The notes below the pieces were generated by a model that saw only the letters and a list, made by a program, of their open reading frames with translations, was not told the DNA's origin and made no database searches. A program made the translations under genes and the position numbers. Positions 26,520 through 36,819 of a DNA stretch of 61,446 nucleotides are shown here, in pieces. This DNA is from Nostoc sp. CHAB 5834 (GTDB lineage: Bacteria; Cyanobacteriota; Cyanobacteriia; Cyanobacteriales; Nostocaceae), in contig JAIVFU010000039.1 of assembly GCA_020829485.1 (NCBI GenBank), forward strand, positions 1-61,446, read 5' to 3'. Position 1 is the first letter of the stretch. Every line of letters starts with the position of its first letter.

Positions 26520-26930
26520 TTAACTCAAAGCAGCAAGAGTCTTTAAATCCGGCACTTCTAAGTCAGGTTGACTTATCGCTGAAACTTCGGTGTTAAGTCC
26601 TTTTTGGTCTATTCGACGGTTTACCCAGACTGTTGATAGTCCCAGAGATTTGGCTGTAACAATATCGTGATATACACTAGCGGCAAATCAATTCTTTCAA
26701 TAGCCAGTCTGAAGTTGTTTAAGGAGGGTTTGTAGCTTTTAGCCTGTTCTGCTGTGATTATCTAGTCAAATTCCACCTGCAAGTGCTTTGCCGAGAAAGC
26801 AAAGAGATCGTCATCTACATTTGAGATAATTACCAGCTTAAACTTTTGAGATAATTACCAGCTTAAACTTTTGCTTGAGGGTTTTAAGTGCCTCAATTGC
26901 GGCCTTATTTAAACGACAAATATTGACGCT
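26520..26930 (-). pseudogene. relic of a HAD-superfamily hydrolase
   Basis: Read on the minus strand: LKTLKQKFKLVIISNVDDD near 26800-26890, then, after frameshifts and a stop, FAASVYHDIVTAKSLGLST (about 26625-26690) and VWVNRRIDQKGLNTE, ending at a TAA at 26520. These match the C-terminal half of a haloacid-dehalogenase-type protein. A 25-bp direct duplication (GATAATTACCAGCTTAAAC, twice at about 26825-26873) breaks the frame. The N-terminal DxD is lost. Confidence 0.7.
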
Positions 26931-26990
26931 GACTTACTTGAGTGTGGGATAATATTAGACCACAGAGGAAATTTTTCCTAAGATATTTGT

Positions 26991-28748
26991 ATGGATGCTA
27001 AATTTAAGGATATAAAAGCAAATACCAGTAAAGAATTAAACTCAACCGAACAGCAATCTCATAGCAACCCATCCAAACCTTTTTCGGTAGCGGAGGCAGT
27101 GGTAAAAATCCTGGAAGATATGGGAGTGCAGTATGCCTTTGGTGTTTCGGGAGGTGCGATCGGCCCAATGTGGGCTGCGTTACATCAAAGTTCCCTCCAG
27201 GTGCTGCACTTTCGCCACGAAGCCGGAGCAGCTTTTGCGGCCATTGAGGCGCATTTTGCTAGCGATCGCCCGGTTGTGGTATTCACTACTACAGGGCCAG
27301 GAATCACCAACGCTTTGACAGGGTTGTTGGCTGCCCGTTGGGAGGGCGCTAAAGTGATTCTTGTATCAGCTTCAACCTCAGCACCACAACGGGGCCGGTG
27401 GGCTTGCCAAGAAACTAGCACGTACACAATGCCTAGCGCTGGTATTTTTACTTCCGGGCAAATATTCCATTATGCAACCACTCTCGAATCCAGCCATGAA
27501 CTCACAGAGGTTTCTCGAAGGCTTGCTCTTGGACTAGGACAACCAGGAGGATTCGTAGCTCATATAAGTATTCCTACAAATATCCAGACAAGTTCATTAA
27601 AGACATCATTACCACGAGTAACTCTGTCTCATGGTGTAGCAACAGCAACTGAGGAAACAATTGTAAAATGTGTCCAGTTACTGTCTGAGGGACCATTTGC
27701 AATCTGGGTCGGTTTTGGGGCACGAGGTGCTGCACAAGAGATTCGCCAACTTGCCGAGAGAACCGGGGCTGCTGTAATGTGTTCACCACGGGGTAAGGGC
27801 ATCTTTCCAGAAAACCATCCTCAGTTCGTAGGTGTCACCGGCTTTGGTAGGCATGAGTCGGTTTTGAGGTATATGCAAGGGCAGCGTCCTTGGCACATAC
27901 TCGTACTAGGAACACGTCTTGGTGAACTGACATCGTTTTGGAACCCTGAGATGATTTCCAGACGCGGCTTTTTGCATGTTGACATAGACCCAAAAGTACC
28001 AGGAACCGCATATCCATCTGTGAAGACGTTCGCCATCCAGTCCGATGTGGGAGTCTTTGTCAAGGCATTACTAAAGTACTTTCCTGAGTCTTCTAGTACC
28101 TCCAAAGTTACATCACTGCTGAGATATAAGCGCGATATAATCCATCCGCGTACTGAGGGTAAAGTGCGGCCAGATGTGCTTATGAGTATGATTCAACAGG
28201 TGATTGTTGAACAGAGCAATGCAGTTGTCATGACTGAGGTGGGTAACTCGTTGGTTTGGGCAATTCACCTGCTGCAATTTACCAAACCGTGTCGTTTCCG
28301 AATCAGCACTGGCTTCGGGTCTATGGGGCATTTTGTGACTGGAGTTGTGGGTGCTGCCTTAGCACGGAATGGCAAGGCGGTTGCTATTGTCGGGGATGGG
28401 GCTATGCTCATGAACAGCGAGGTAAACACTGCGGTAGGATTCCAAATTCCCGCCGTCTGGATTGTACTCAACGACGGTCGCTACAATATGTGCGAACAGG
28501 GAATGACGTATCAGGGCTTCAACAGCGTGGATGCAACAATTCCCCAGGTGGATTTTGTCAAGATTGCTCAGGGAATGGGAGCTGATGGTATCCGTGTTCA
28601 AAGGGAGTACGACATTCAAGCGGCGCTAGAAAAAGCTATGGCATCGCCCGATCCGTTTGTTGTTGATGTAATCATCGAACCTACCTGCCCTGCACCAATA
28701 GGAAGCCGTCTCGACAGTCTAATTTCACAAGGCGCTACGAATTACTGA
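26991..28748 (+). CDS. thiamine-diphosphate-dependent enzyme, acetolactate-synthase-like
   Basis: 585 residues with the three-domain layout of ThDP enzymes. The N-terminal Pyr domain has the activating Glu77 in FRHEAGAAFA and TTTGPGITNAL; the central domain has GFGARGAAQEI and LHVDIDP; the C-terminal PP domain has the cofactor motif GDGAMLMN (GDG at 468-470) with Asn494-Asp495. Such enzymes join or cleave 2-oxo acids. Housekeeping IlvB is unlikely because it is paired with a KASIII-like gene and no ilvN follows. A ScyA-like role in specialised metabolism is conceivable, but no leucine dehydrogenase or scyC is present. The next gene starts 13 bases later after a GAGGAGA ribosome site. Confidence 0.85.
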   Translation: MDAKFKDIKANTSKELNSTEQQSHSNPSKPFSVAEAVVKILEDMGVQYAFGVSGGAIGPMWAALHQSSLQVLHFRHEAGAAFAAIEAHFASDRPVVVFTTTGPGITNALTGLLAARWEGAKVILVSASTSAPQRGRWACQETSTYTMPSAGIFTSGQIFHYATTLESSHELTEVSRRLALGLGQPGGFVAHISIPTNIQTSSLKTSLPRVTLSHGVATATEETIVKCVQLLSEGPFAIWVGFGARGAAQEIRQLAERTGAAVMCSPRGKGIFPENHPQFVGVTGFGRHESVLRYMQGQRPWHILVLGTRLGELTSFWNPEMISRRGFLHVDIDPKVPGTAYPSVKTFAIQSDVGVFVKALLKYFPESSSTSKVTSLLRYKRDIIHPRTEGKVRPDVLMSMIQQVIVEQSNAVVMTEVGNSLVWAIHLLQFTKPCRFRISTGFGSMGHFVTGVVGAALARNGKAVAIVGDGAMLMNSEVNTAVGFQIPAVWIVLNDGRYNMCEQGMTYQGFNSVDATIPQVDFVKIAQGMGADGIRVQREYDIQAALEKAMASPDPFVVDVIIEPTCPAPIGSRLDSLISQGATNY

Positions 28749-28761
28749 GAGGAGATTAGTT

Positions 28762-29883
28762 ATGGTGGATCAACCAGTAGGTATTCGGGCGATCGCAGCG
28801 AGCTTTCCTAGCATTAGACGTACTAATGATTACTACAGACAAAAATACCCGGAGTTAATTGCTCAAGCAGAGCAAAAAAGCTTGGCGAGGATGTTTTCGC
28901 TCGCAGGCTCCACCCCCAGCAACGAGTTTGACTTAGAAATGATGCCATATCTGTCAGACCCATTTCGTGGTACTGTTGAGCGATGGATACTTGGCACTGG
29001 CGAGTCATCACTGACGTTAGAGGAGCGTGCAGCAAGGGATGCCCTGGAAGCCGCTAAACTTTCTGTTAAAGACGTTGATCTCATGATTGTCGCTTCTGTA
29101 TGGCCAGAACAAATCGGACTTGGCAATGCAGCTTTCCTTGCCCGTCAACTTAGGCTGCAAGGTGCTGCATGGAATCTTGATGCAACATGCGGAAGTACAC
29201 CTATTGCGCTTCAAACCGCCTGTGCATTGGTACGAGCAGGAGAGTACCGCAATGTGTTGGTAGTTATTTCATGCACATACTCTCGCTTTTTTGACGAGGA
29301 TGATACCATGTCATGGTTTCTTAGTGATGGTGCCGGAGCTTTCGTCGTTGGTTCACTAGAATCGAATCAGGGAATCCTTAGCACAAAGACCATTCATGCT
29401 GGTGAGTTGTGTAATATAGTTTTTCCTCAACTTACGACGGACGCGCAAGGCAATCCACGGCTTCGGATGAAGCTATGCAAGGAAGCGAACAAGGTGACTC
29501 GTGAAACAGCCGTGGGGTTTCTGCGTACATGCTGTGAGGGTGCGATCGCCGCAGCCGATGTGACACTCGAACAAATCGACTTTTTTATTTTCAATACATC
29601 TACAGCTTGGTTTGCTAGCTTCTGCATACGCGTACTGGGCATTGAACCAGAACGGACGATCGATCTCTATTCTCAATATGCAAACATTGGGCCAGTACTT
29701 ACTGTCGCAAATATGTACTATGCTGCAAAATTGGGCAAGATTCGGGAAAATGACCTGGTTCTCGTCTATGGCTTCGGAGCAGCTGGTGCTATTGCTGCGA
29801 ACGTCATGCGCTGGGGCAATGTAGCGCTAAGTCCTGACCCTCTTGAAATCTCTAAATCAGCAAAAGAAAGCTCTAAATATTGA
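28762..29883 (+). CDS. 3-oxoacyl-ACP synthase III-like protein with altered triad
   Basis: 373 residues. Thiolase fold of the FabH/KASIII class. The nucleophile Cys143 lies in DATCGSTPIAL. At the place of the catalytic His (HQAN in FabH) the sequence is FNTSTAW, giving Asn278. The second active-site Asn is kept as Asn308 in YANIGP. The C-N-N set suggests it may not run ordinary decarboxylative condensation; acyl transfer or a different C-C or ester-forming reaction is possible. It is coupled to the ThDP enzyme by a 13-base gap with a strong Shine-Dalgarno sequence. A specialised-metabolite role is inferred from the pairing. Confidence 0.85.
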   Translation: MVDQPVGIRAIAASFPSIRRTNDYYRQKYPELIAQAEQKSLARMFSLAGSTPSNEFDLEMMPYLSDPFRGTVERWILGTGESSLTLEERAARDALEAAKLSVKDVDLMIVASVWPEQIGLGNAAFLARQLRLQGAAWNLDATCGSTPIALQTACALVRAGEYRNVLVVISCTYSRFFDEDDTMSWFLSDGAGAFVVGSLESNQGILSTKTIHAGELCNIVFPQLTTDAQGNPRLRMKLCKEANKVTRETAVGFLRTCCEGAIAAADVTLEQIDFFIFNTSTAWFASFCIRVLGIEPERTIDLYSQYANIGPVLTVANMYYAAKLGKIRENDLVLVYGFGAAGAIAANVMRWGNVALSPDPLEISKSAKESSKY

Positions 29884-29942
29884 AGCGAAATTTCTTTTTA
29901 AGGACATCTTTACAAGGTTGAAACTAGATTAAGGAATTAACT

Positions 29943-30926
29943 GTGCAAAGACAAATTATAACAACAGGATTCTTGCTATTATCTTTGATATTTCCACTCA
30001 AAGTATTAGCAAAAGATTATGACAATATTTACGTTTTTGGAGACAGTTTTTCTGATAGTGGTAATGTATATAATGCCACTAACGGAATTATTCCTTCAAG
30101 TCCAACCTACTCTAATGGGCGTTTTTCTAATGGTCCAATTTGGGTTGATTATCTTGCCTCTGATCTAGGATTAACACTAAATCTGAAAAATAACTTTGCT
30201 TTTGGTGGTGCGACCACAGGAACTGAGAATATTGGTTTACCTAGCTTACCAGGATTACAGCAACAGATAAATAGTTTTGTGTCAGCACAAACAGCTGATC
30301 CTAATGCTCTATATATTATTATTTGGGCTGGTACTAATGACTACCTAAGTTACTTTTTTGGTGGTGTTCCTAATCCTACCAATACAGTAGGAAATTTATC
30401 AGCAGCGTTGACATCGCTTGTTACTGATGGCGCTAGAGATATCATGGTGGTCAACTTGCCGGATTTGGGAAAATTGCCTTTTGCAAATTTTGATAGTCAA
30501 CGTTCCAACTTATTCAAGACATTCAGCAGCACACATAACTCTAGCTTAAACACGACACTCAAATCTTTGAGGCAACAATTAAGTCCCGATATCAACCTTA
30601 TAGAACTGAATGTTAATTCCTTATTTGATAGGGTTATTGCTGCTCCAGATGAATTTGGTTTTACAAACGTGACCAACTCTTGTATTAGCAAAGACTTATC
30701 AGTAGTGCCCATAGATGTTCCCACACAACAAGTTTTATGTAACCCTGAAAAATTTGTGTTTTGGGACGAAGTTCATCCTACAACTACTACTCATAAACTA
30801 ATTGGAGAATTAGCATTCTCAGCAGTTAAGCCAGTACCAGTACCCGAACCATCTGCTGGATTAGGGATATTAGGATACAGTGTTTTAAGTGCAGTTTTGC
30901 TACTGAGACGTAAAGTAGTTAACTGA
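29943..30926 (+). CDS. GDSL/SGNH hydrolase with PEP-CTERM sorting signal
   Basis: 327 residues from a GTG start. A signal peptide (about 1-23) is followed by SGNH blocks: block I FGDSFSDSGN (Ser nucleophile), the oxyanion Gly in NFAFGGATTG, block III WAGTNDYL, and block V DEVHPTTT with the catalytic Asp-His. The C-terminus has VPEPSA, a hydrophobic helix and LRRK, a PEP-CTERM tail recognised by exosortase. It should be an exported, surface- or matrix-associated lipase or esterase. It lies 59 bases downstream of the KASIII-like gene, so co-transcription is possible. It is convergent with the WD40 gene. Confidence 0.92.
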   Translation: MQRQIITTGFLLLSLIFPLKVLAKDYDNIYVFGDSFSDSGNVYNATNGIIPSSPTYSNGRFSNGPIWVDYLASDLGLTLNLKNNFAFGGATTGTENIGLPSLPGLQQQINSFVSAQTADPNALYIIIWAGTNDYLSYFFGGVPNPTNTVGNLSAALTSLVTDGARDIMVVNLPDLGKLPFANFDSQRSNLFKTFSSTHNSSLNTTLKSLRQQLSPDINLIELNVNSLFDRVIAAPDEFGFTNVTNSCISKDLSVVPIDVPTQQVLCNPEKFVFWDEVHPTTTTHKLIGELAFSAVKPVPVPEPSAGLGILGYSVLSAVLLLRRKVVN

Positions 30927-30969
30927 TTAATTCTGACTCCTTAATTCTGATTTCTGAATTCTTCTTCAA

Positions 30970-33900
30970 TTAATACTCAATTGCTCCTAAAGCTTTTAAA
31001 GTATCTTTTTGAGACTCAGTTAACCCAGTTATACTAGTGATATTCATTCCCTCATAAGGGCTTTTGCTTCTCAAAGTTTTCAAGCATTCACCTGTTTCTA
31101 CATCCCAAATCTTAATTGTCTCATCTTCACTGCAACTGACTACAGTTTGACCATCACGACTAAAGCCAACTGACCAAACCCACCTAGTATGTCCAGATAA
31201 AGTCCTTAAGCAGCTACCTGTGTCAACATCCCAAAGCTTTACTGTTTCGTCGCCACTACCACTCGCTAGTATGCGACCATCCAAACTAAAAGCAACTGAA
31301 TATACAGTATTTGTATGCCCTTGCAAAGTTCTGAGACACCGACCAGTGCTGGCATCCCAGAGTTTTATCGTTTGGTCACCACTACCACTAGCTATGGTGC
31401 AAGCATCTGCACTGAAGCTGACTGAATATATCCAGTCAGTATGACCCTGTAGAGTCTGAAGGCATCTGCCAATGCGAATATCCCAAAGTTTCACTGTTCG
31501 GTCATGACTACCACTAGCTAATGTATGACTGTCAGGGCTGAAGGTGACTGACCATGTTCTACCATTATGTTCTCGTAAAGTATTGAGGCATTGACCAGTG
31601 CTGATATCCCATACTTTTATTGTTTGATCATCGCTACCACTGGCAAGAAAATGGCTGTCGGCACTAAAAGTAACTGATGTAACTCGATTAGTATGTCCTG
31701 TCAAGATTTTAAGACACTTAACAGTACTGATATCCCATAACCTTATGCTTCGGTCTTCGCTGCCACTAGCAAGTAAGTGAGAATCAGGACTAAACACAAC
31801 TGATGTGACTCTCCTACCATGTCCCCGCAAGGTTTTGAGACACCTACCAGTAATAGCATCCCACAATGTCACTGTTTGGTCATTACTGCCACTGGCAAGA
31901 ATGTTATCGTTTGAACTGACAGCAACTGACCATATCCCATTCTTGTAACTCTGGAAAGTTTTAATGCATTGACCAGTGCTGATATCCCATAACTTTACTG
32001 TTTGGTCATCACTGCAACTAACACAAATGTTTTTATTTATACATGTTGCTAATGACCATACCCTACTTCTATGTCCTTGTAAAGTTTTAAGGCATTTACC
32101 AGTAGCGAAATCCCATACCTTAACTGTTTGGTCATCACCGCAACTAACAAGAGCATTACCATCTACACTGAAGGTAACTGAATGTACTAAGTCAGTATGC
32201 CCCTGCAAAGTTTTAAAACATTGAGCAGTACTGGTGTCCCAAAGTTTCACTGTTTGGTCATGGCTCCCACTAGCTAGTGTATTACCGTCAGGGCTGAAAG
32301 TGACTGAGTATACCCTCTGAGTGTGACCCTCTAAGGTGTGAATACATGAACTGCTGTTAATATCCCACAGCCTTACCGTATAGTCATCATTTCCACTTGC
32401 CAATATGTAATCTTTTGGACTGAAGGCAACAGACCATACACTACAACCAACTTCCTGTAAAGTTTGTAGACATTCGCCTGTAGTGGTATTCCATAGCTTC
32501 ACTGTTTGGTCATCACTGCCACTAGCAAGAACCTGACCGTTGGGACTAAAAGTGACTGAACGAACCCCACCACTATGACCCTCTAAAGTTTTGAAACATT
32601 CACCAGTATTGGTATCCCACAGTTTTATTGTTTGGTCATTACTGCCACTAGCAAGAACCTCACCATCGGGACAAAAAGAGACTGACCAAACCCAGCCAGC
32701 ATGACCCTTACAAGTCAGAAGTTGCTGACTATTGGCAACTTCGTACAAGCGAATTTCTCCATTGGTATCACCAGTAGCTAAAAGTTTACCATTAGGGCTG
32801 AAGGCTACCGAAAAAATACCACCAAAGGTTTCACCAAAAACGCACTTAGCTAGATGGGCGTGAGCAAAATTTGTATTATGTAACTTGACGTTTTGCAGAT
32901 CGGCTTGCCAAATAGTTAGATAAGAAAAATCATAACCGCCCAGATCAGTTTCTAAATGACAAAGCAGATTAAAGACATTTCCTGCCGTATAACTTTGTTC
33001 TAGAGGGGATATTTCTCGTAGCGTTGCTAAAATTTGAGCTAAGTGATTTTCTAAGGTTTTTTTACTTCTAAAAGCAGTAAGAAGCCCATCTATAACTGGT
33101 TTGATGATGAGGCGAATTTGAGTATCTTTAACATATTCTTTTGCCGTCGCTTTTATCAAAGCTTTGCTTGTGAATAAATTAATATTCTGAGTGGCAATCT
33201 CTTCACAGACGAGTTCTATCAAGGTATTAGTTACATACTCCATAACCACAGGCTGGAGGGTAAAAAGTGATCCAGTTTTATTAATGAGCGTAGACGTAGC
33301 CTTCTCGATTAGCGATCGCCTTCCTAAAGATTCTACAGCCTCTAGTAATTTTGCTTGTGGTACTGGTGATACAATATCTTCTCGCAATTCTGAGAGCGTA
33401 ATCGACTCCCGATTAATCGCTAGCCAGTATATTATGTCTTTTTCTAAATCTGACAAGCGCTCAAACTGCTGCTCTAAAATATCACGAATGTCGCCAAAAA
33501 CAGCCGTGTCTTGTTGCAAAAATCCAGTCACATTACCATCAAAAACATCTTGAATGGTCGTGGCAACTATCTTCAAAGCTAATGGATTGCCTGCATAGCG
33601 TTCAATCATTACTTTCCATTCATCCTCGGTCGCCGATAGCCCCTTGAGTTTTAAGATTTCTTGCCCTTCTGCGACCTTTAAACTATTCAGTAGCAATGAG
33701 CGAATAGGTAGTGCTTGTCCTTCCAATAATGCCACTTCTTTCGGTTTTTCACGACTAGTCAGCACTAAGCAGCTTTCGTGAGTTGCTTCTCCCACGCGTC
33801 TTAAAAGCTCACCATATTCCTGATATCCTTCTCGATAAATTCCGGCACGGCTACCACTGCGGAGAATTGACTCTGCATTATCAATGATCAGCAAACAGCG

Positions 33901-34512
33901 ATGATTTTGTAAATAATAGAGTAGGCGCGATACCCTCTCGCTAAAACTTTCTGGTAAATTCTCTTCCGTTTCCTGTTCGTGAGATAAAAATTGGATTAAG
34001 TTACCTAGAATAATTTTAGCAGGTGGAGCTTCTCGGAGCGATCGCCAGATTACATACTCAAAGCTGTCTTGAATCTGTTGAGCAAATTTTACAGACAGGG
34101 ACGTTTTGCCAATACCTCCTATTCCCAATAGTGCGACTAATTGACAGTGTTCATTAAGAATCCATTGCTCTAGCGTATTAAGTTCTTCTATACGTCCATA
34201 AAAAACTGAGTTAAAGATAGCTTCTCCCCAATCTAGACGAGTATGTGAGCTTGAATAGTCGCTTTTATCTATTTTTAACTTAAAAGCTGAAAAAAGCTTC
34301 TCAATAGTCTGTTTGTCAACTCCTCCTTCCTGATTCAATACTTTCGAGATGGTAGCGGAATATAACCCAGAACGCGCACTCATTTCTTCAAGAGTATACC
34401 TATTTCCAAAATTTTCCTTTACTTCTGACTGATGCTTTGCTTCCTTAATTTTTTGTAATCCCTTCTTAGTAAGTGCAACGCCACGCTTGCGTCTCCAATT
34501 CTGTAAAGTCAT
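30970..34512 (-). CDS. HTH-STAND NTPase with 14 WD40 repeats
   Basis: 1180 residues. An N-terminal helix-turn-helix of Cro/C1 type (about 38-80, [18 protein letters not shown]) is joined to an NB-ARC-like NTPase with Walker [10 protein letters not shown] (130-138), Walker B LLIIDNAE and sensor [10 protein letters not shown] winged-helix/linker region follows, then 14 WD40 repeats from about residue 560 to 1150 (each ending KLWD or similar), enough for two seven-bladed propellers. Cytoplasmic signal-sensing switch of the STAND class. The ligand and target are unknown. Adjacent repeats are very similar, so the propeller has probably expanded by duplication. Confidence 0.92.
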   Translation of the reverse strand: MTLQNWRRKRGVALTKKGLQKIKEAKHQSEVKENFGNRYTLEEMSARSGLYSATISKVLNQEGGVDKQTIEKLFSAFKLKIDKSDYSSSHTRLDWGEAIFNSVFYGRIEELNTLEQWILNEHCQLVALLGIGGIGKTSLSVKFAQQIQDSFEYVIWRSLREAPPAKIILGNLIQFLSHEQETEENLPESFSERVSRLLYYLQNHRCLLIIDNAESILRSGSRAGIYREGYQEYGELLRRVGEATHESCLVLTSREKPKEVALLEGQALPIRSLLLNSLKVAEGQEILKLKGLSATEDEWKVMIERYAGNPLALKIVATTIQDVFDGNVTGFLQQDTAVFGDIRDILEQQFERLSDLEKDIIYWLAINRESITLSELREDIVSPVPQAKLLEAVESLGRRSLIEKATSTLINKTGSLFTLQPVVMEYVTNTLIELVCEEIATQNINLFTSKALIKATAKEYVKDTQIRLIIKPVIDGLLTAFRSKKTLENHLAQILATLREISPLEQSYTAGNVFNLLCHLETDLGGYDFSYLTIWQADLQNVKLHNTNFAHAHLAKCVFGETFGGIFSVAFSPNGKLLATGDTNGEIRLYEVANSQQLLTCKGHAGWVWSVSFCPDGEVLASGSNDQTIKLWDTNTGECFKTLEGHSGGVRSVTFSPNGQVLASGSDDQTVKLWNTTTGECLQTLQEVGCSVWSVAFSPKDYILASGNDDYTVRLWDINSSSCIHTLEGHTQRVYSVTFSPDGNTLASGSHDQTVKLWDTSTAQCFKTLQGHTDLVHSVTFSVDGNALVSCGDDQTVKVWDFATGKCLKTLQGHRSRVWSLATCINKNICVSCSDDQTVKLWDISTGQCIKTFQSYKNGIWSVAVSSNDNILASGSNDQTVTLWDAITGRCLKTLRGHGRRVTSVVFSPDSHLLASGSEDRSIRLWDISTVKCLKILTGHTNRVTSVTFSADSHFLASGSDDQTIKVWDISTGQCLNTLREHNGRTWSVTFSPDSHTLASGSHDRTVKLWDIRIGRCLQTLQGHTDWIYSVSFSADACTIASGSGDQTIKLWDASTGRCLRTLQGHTNTVYSVAFSLDGRILASGSGDETVKLWDVDTGSCLRTLSGHTRWVWSVGFSRDGQTVVSCSEDETIKIWDVETGECLKTLRSKSPYEGMNITSITGLTESQKDTLKALGAIEY

Positions 34513-34773
34513 GTATTAACTCACTATTGGTGTAATCACCTTTGATTAAAAGAAATTATCTACTAGTTGCTATATATATGAGGTGATACCTATCACAAAG
34601 GAATAATCTTATGTTGCAGAGGATTTTAAAGAGGTGTATGGCCAAAATGTTTACTGATACAAGCCACCTTTGCCAATCCACTCGTTTCGGTAATTCAACA
34701 CCGCTCGCTCAACAGAAAATCTTGTCTGTGAGGCATTGCTGACATAAACTCTTCACGCGAAAGCTTCTTGCAC

Positions 34774-34802
34774 CACACGTAATGAATCTGCTATTACGTG
34801 TG
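34774..34802. terminator. 10-bp hairpin CACACGTAAT/ATTACGTGTG
   Basis: Perfect arms around a nine-base loop in the spacer upstream of the small RHH gene. It has no poly-T tail, so its role is uncertain. The remainder of 34513-34953 shows no gene. Confidence 0.35.
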
Positions 34803-34953
34803 AGGCTAATTATTTAATACTTGCAATTTTCAGTAAGAGGTTTGGAGCGTAAAGCTTAAGTTCAATTTCAAAATCCTGATTTTCACTGGTCAAGACGTTT
34901 CTGAATTGGCAAGCTTGATAAAGAAAGTTTGTATATATCTAGCCTATCAATCA

Positions 34954-35133
34954 ATGAATAAAACTGCTGCACTTAAATTTCCCCGTTTGGCAACCTCCAG
35001 TAAAAAAAGGGCACTTAAGCGAGTTATCTTAAACTTGACATCAGATGAAGCTCAGAACCTTGAAAAGTTTTGTGAACAGACAGGCAGACCAGCAATAGAT
35101 GTAATTCGGGAACTCATTCAAGCCTTGCCTTGA
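34954..35133 (+). CDS. small ribbon-helix-helix (CopG-like) protein
   Basis: 59 residues. A basic N-terminus leads into a short strand (KRVILNLTSDEA) and two helices (NLEKFCEQTG, DVIRELIQAL), the pattern of MetJ/Arc/CopG-type DNA-binding dimers. I choose the ATG at 34954, where similarity to the paralogue at 35625-35771 begins soon after; a start at 34906 adds unrelated residues. Such proteins may be antitoxins or plasmid-type regulators, but I see no toxin frame next to it. Confidence 0.65.
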   Translation: MNKTAALKFPRLATSSKKRALKRVILNLTSDEAQNLEKFCEQTGRPAIDVIRELIQALP

Positions 35134-35624
35134 CCAGACTTTTCATGCCAAGTCTGAAAAGCCCCAGTTTAGAAGAGTCATGGCTAAAGTAGAAGGGGTT
35201 GCAGATTTGGATAAAGGTTTTTAAATTTACTCTGACAAGAGTAACTCAACAGCCGTGATCATAGATTAGACCCTTATGGCTGGATATTTGCTATTTAAAT
35301 TCTGTTGTTTGTTGCGAAAATACTAAAAAACAAGGGTTATAAATTATTTTCTGACGGAAGTTACGACAGAATAAGGATACTGTCTGAACCAGAGAAACAG
35401 TCTCTCACTCATCATTTTGCAACTCAATAATAGTTATCATGTCATCTTATTTTCGGCGTGCTGCGCTCGTTTACAGAGGGCGTAGCACACATTCACTCAA
35501 TTTTTACGTCCCTCTCAATGCTCATAAAAATTACCACTCGTTAATTTAACACCTCCAATTCAAGCAGATTCTAATGCTTATATCTTGAGAATGAACCAAG
35601 GCGAAATGGTTCGCAAATCTACTT

Positions 35625-35771
35625 TTATTTTATCAGTGGCAAAGCTCTAATCAGTTCTCGAATCACATCCGTTGCTGGTCTGCCTGTCTGTTCACAATAC
35701 CTTTCAAGGTTCTTGGCTTCATTTGATGCCAGGTTTATAGTGATTCGTTTGACGGCCCATTTTTTGTTCAT
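35625..35771 (-). CDS. small ribbon-helix-helix paralogue
   Basis: 48 residues, starting MNKKWAVKRI. Its body (INLASNEAKNLERYCEQ, then GRPATDVIRELIRALP) is closely similar to the plus-strand protein at 34954-35133. The two genes are convergent, about 490 bases apart. The reading frame is intact with ATG at 35771 and TAA at 35625. It could be expressed or be the remainder of a duplicated unit. Confidence 0.6.
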   Translation of the reverse strand: MNKKWAVKRITINLASNEAKNLERYCEQTGRPATDVIRELIRALPLIK

Positions 35772-35884
35772 GCTGAAACAGATAAATCGTGTAATCATAG
35801 CTTCAAACCCTGATTTTACATTCCAAACTGGAAAGTAACCTAAATTTGGGATATACCGAGATAAGTAGAGCGGCGTGAATAATT

Positions 35885-35965
35885 CAAGGTTTGTAGAGAG
35901 GACTTTAGTCCTCTTATGAGGGCTTTAGCCCTCTCTACGAGACGCTCTCGCGTTCACTACGAAAT
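35885..35965. repeat. interspersed palindromic repeat
   Basis: Contains GAGGACTTTAGTCCTC and GAGGGCTTTAGCCCTC palindromes followed by TCTCGCGTTCACTACGA. Related to the elements at 22837-22925 and 50612-50699. Confidence 0.65.
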
Positions 35966-36116
35966 AATCTCAATATTTTTTACATTATTTAATCTAGTTT
36001 GATTTATTCTCACCGACTTACCTTTTCAAGAGGACAAGTTGTAATTGAAAGAGGCAGGAGCCGAGCAAATCATCCAAGAATTTGAAGAGAGGATGATGCT
36101 GATTTATAGCCTACTA

Positions 36117-36265
36117 TAGGACTAATATTTGATTTCTGAAAAAGCTCGGTACAGATCGAAAAGCCTAATTCCTTATTCCCTACTCCCGTTCGGCTACGCT
36201 CACGGCAAGCCTACTCCCCACTGCCCGCCCACCTAGATAATTTCAAAAATCAAATATGATTCTTA
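36117..36265. mobile_element. TA-flanked MITE, copy 3 (with internal insert)
   Basis: Same ends as the 125-bp copies (TAGGACTAATATTTG, and near-complement at the right) with TA flanks. It is 149 bp because a short repeat (GTTCGGCTACGCTCACGGC) is inserted in the internal heptamer run. The following 36266-36819 is AT-rich with no recognised gene apart from the promoter region of the next gene. Confidence 0.85.
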
Positions 36266-36819
36266 TATTATGGCATCTAGTTAATTCTAGATGATCTAAA
36301 TTCTGCCGCTTCTTAATTTAATTATCAAGCAGCTTTCCTCACCTTAATAACCCATCTTCTCTTAGGATAATTTTTATTTCTATGGTTCTGATTAGATTTT
36401 TAATTAAAGCTTAAATTGCAATCAGCTTAGTATTAATAATAGTGAATAACGCCTTAACCTAAATTTGTACTAATTTTAACTTAACCTTTGCTTAAGCTGT
36501 ATGCCTTAGTAAGAAGATTATGTAGTAACTATAATTAAATACATTATCTCGATAGAGATTTAGATGTATAGCAACCATTAATCCAGAGTTAAAAGCCAAA
36601 TTGGAGGTTCTTACGAGTTGCTGTTTACTGCATTAAGGATTGTAGATTCATGAAACTGCAACTCACCCAATTACATATACTCTGAGCCAAATTAACTGGA
36701 GTGTAGACCCATGAAATGCACAGATGATGTTTGCATAGTAGAAAATCAGGTGTCTACGCCTACAGCATAAAATTTGCATATTTTCTGTGGAGTTTTCTTA
36801 ACTTACTTGAGGAGTACAA

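Noticed and set aside
26991..28748. Scytonemin enzyme ScyA
   Set aside because: None of the other scytonemin genes (leucine dehydrogenase-like scyB, scyC) is nearby; only the ThDP fold can be claimed.
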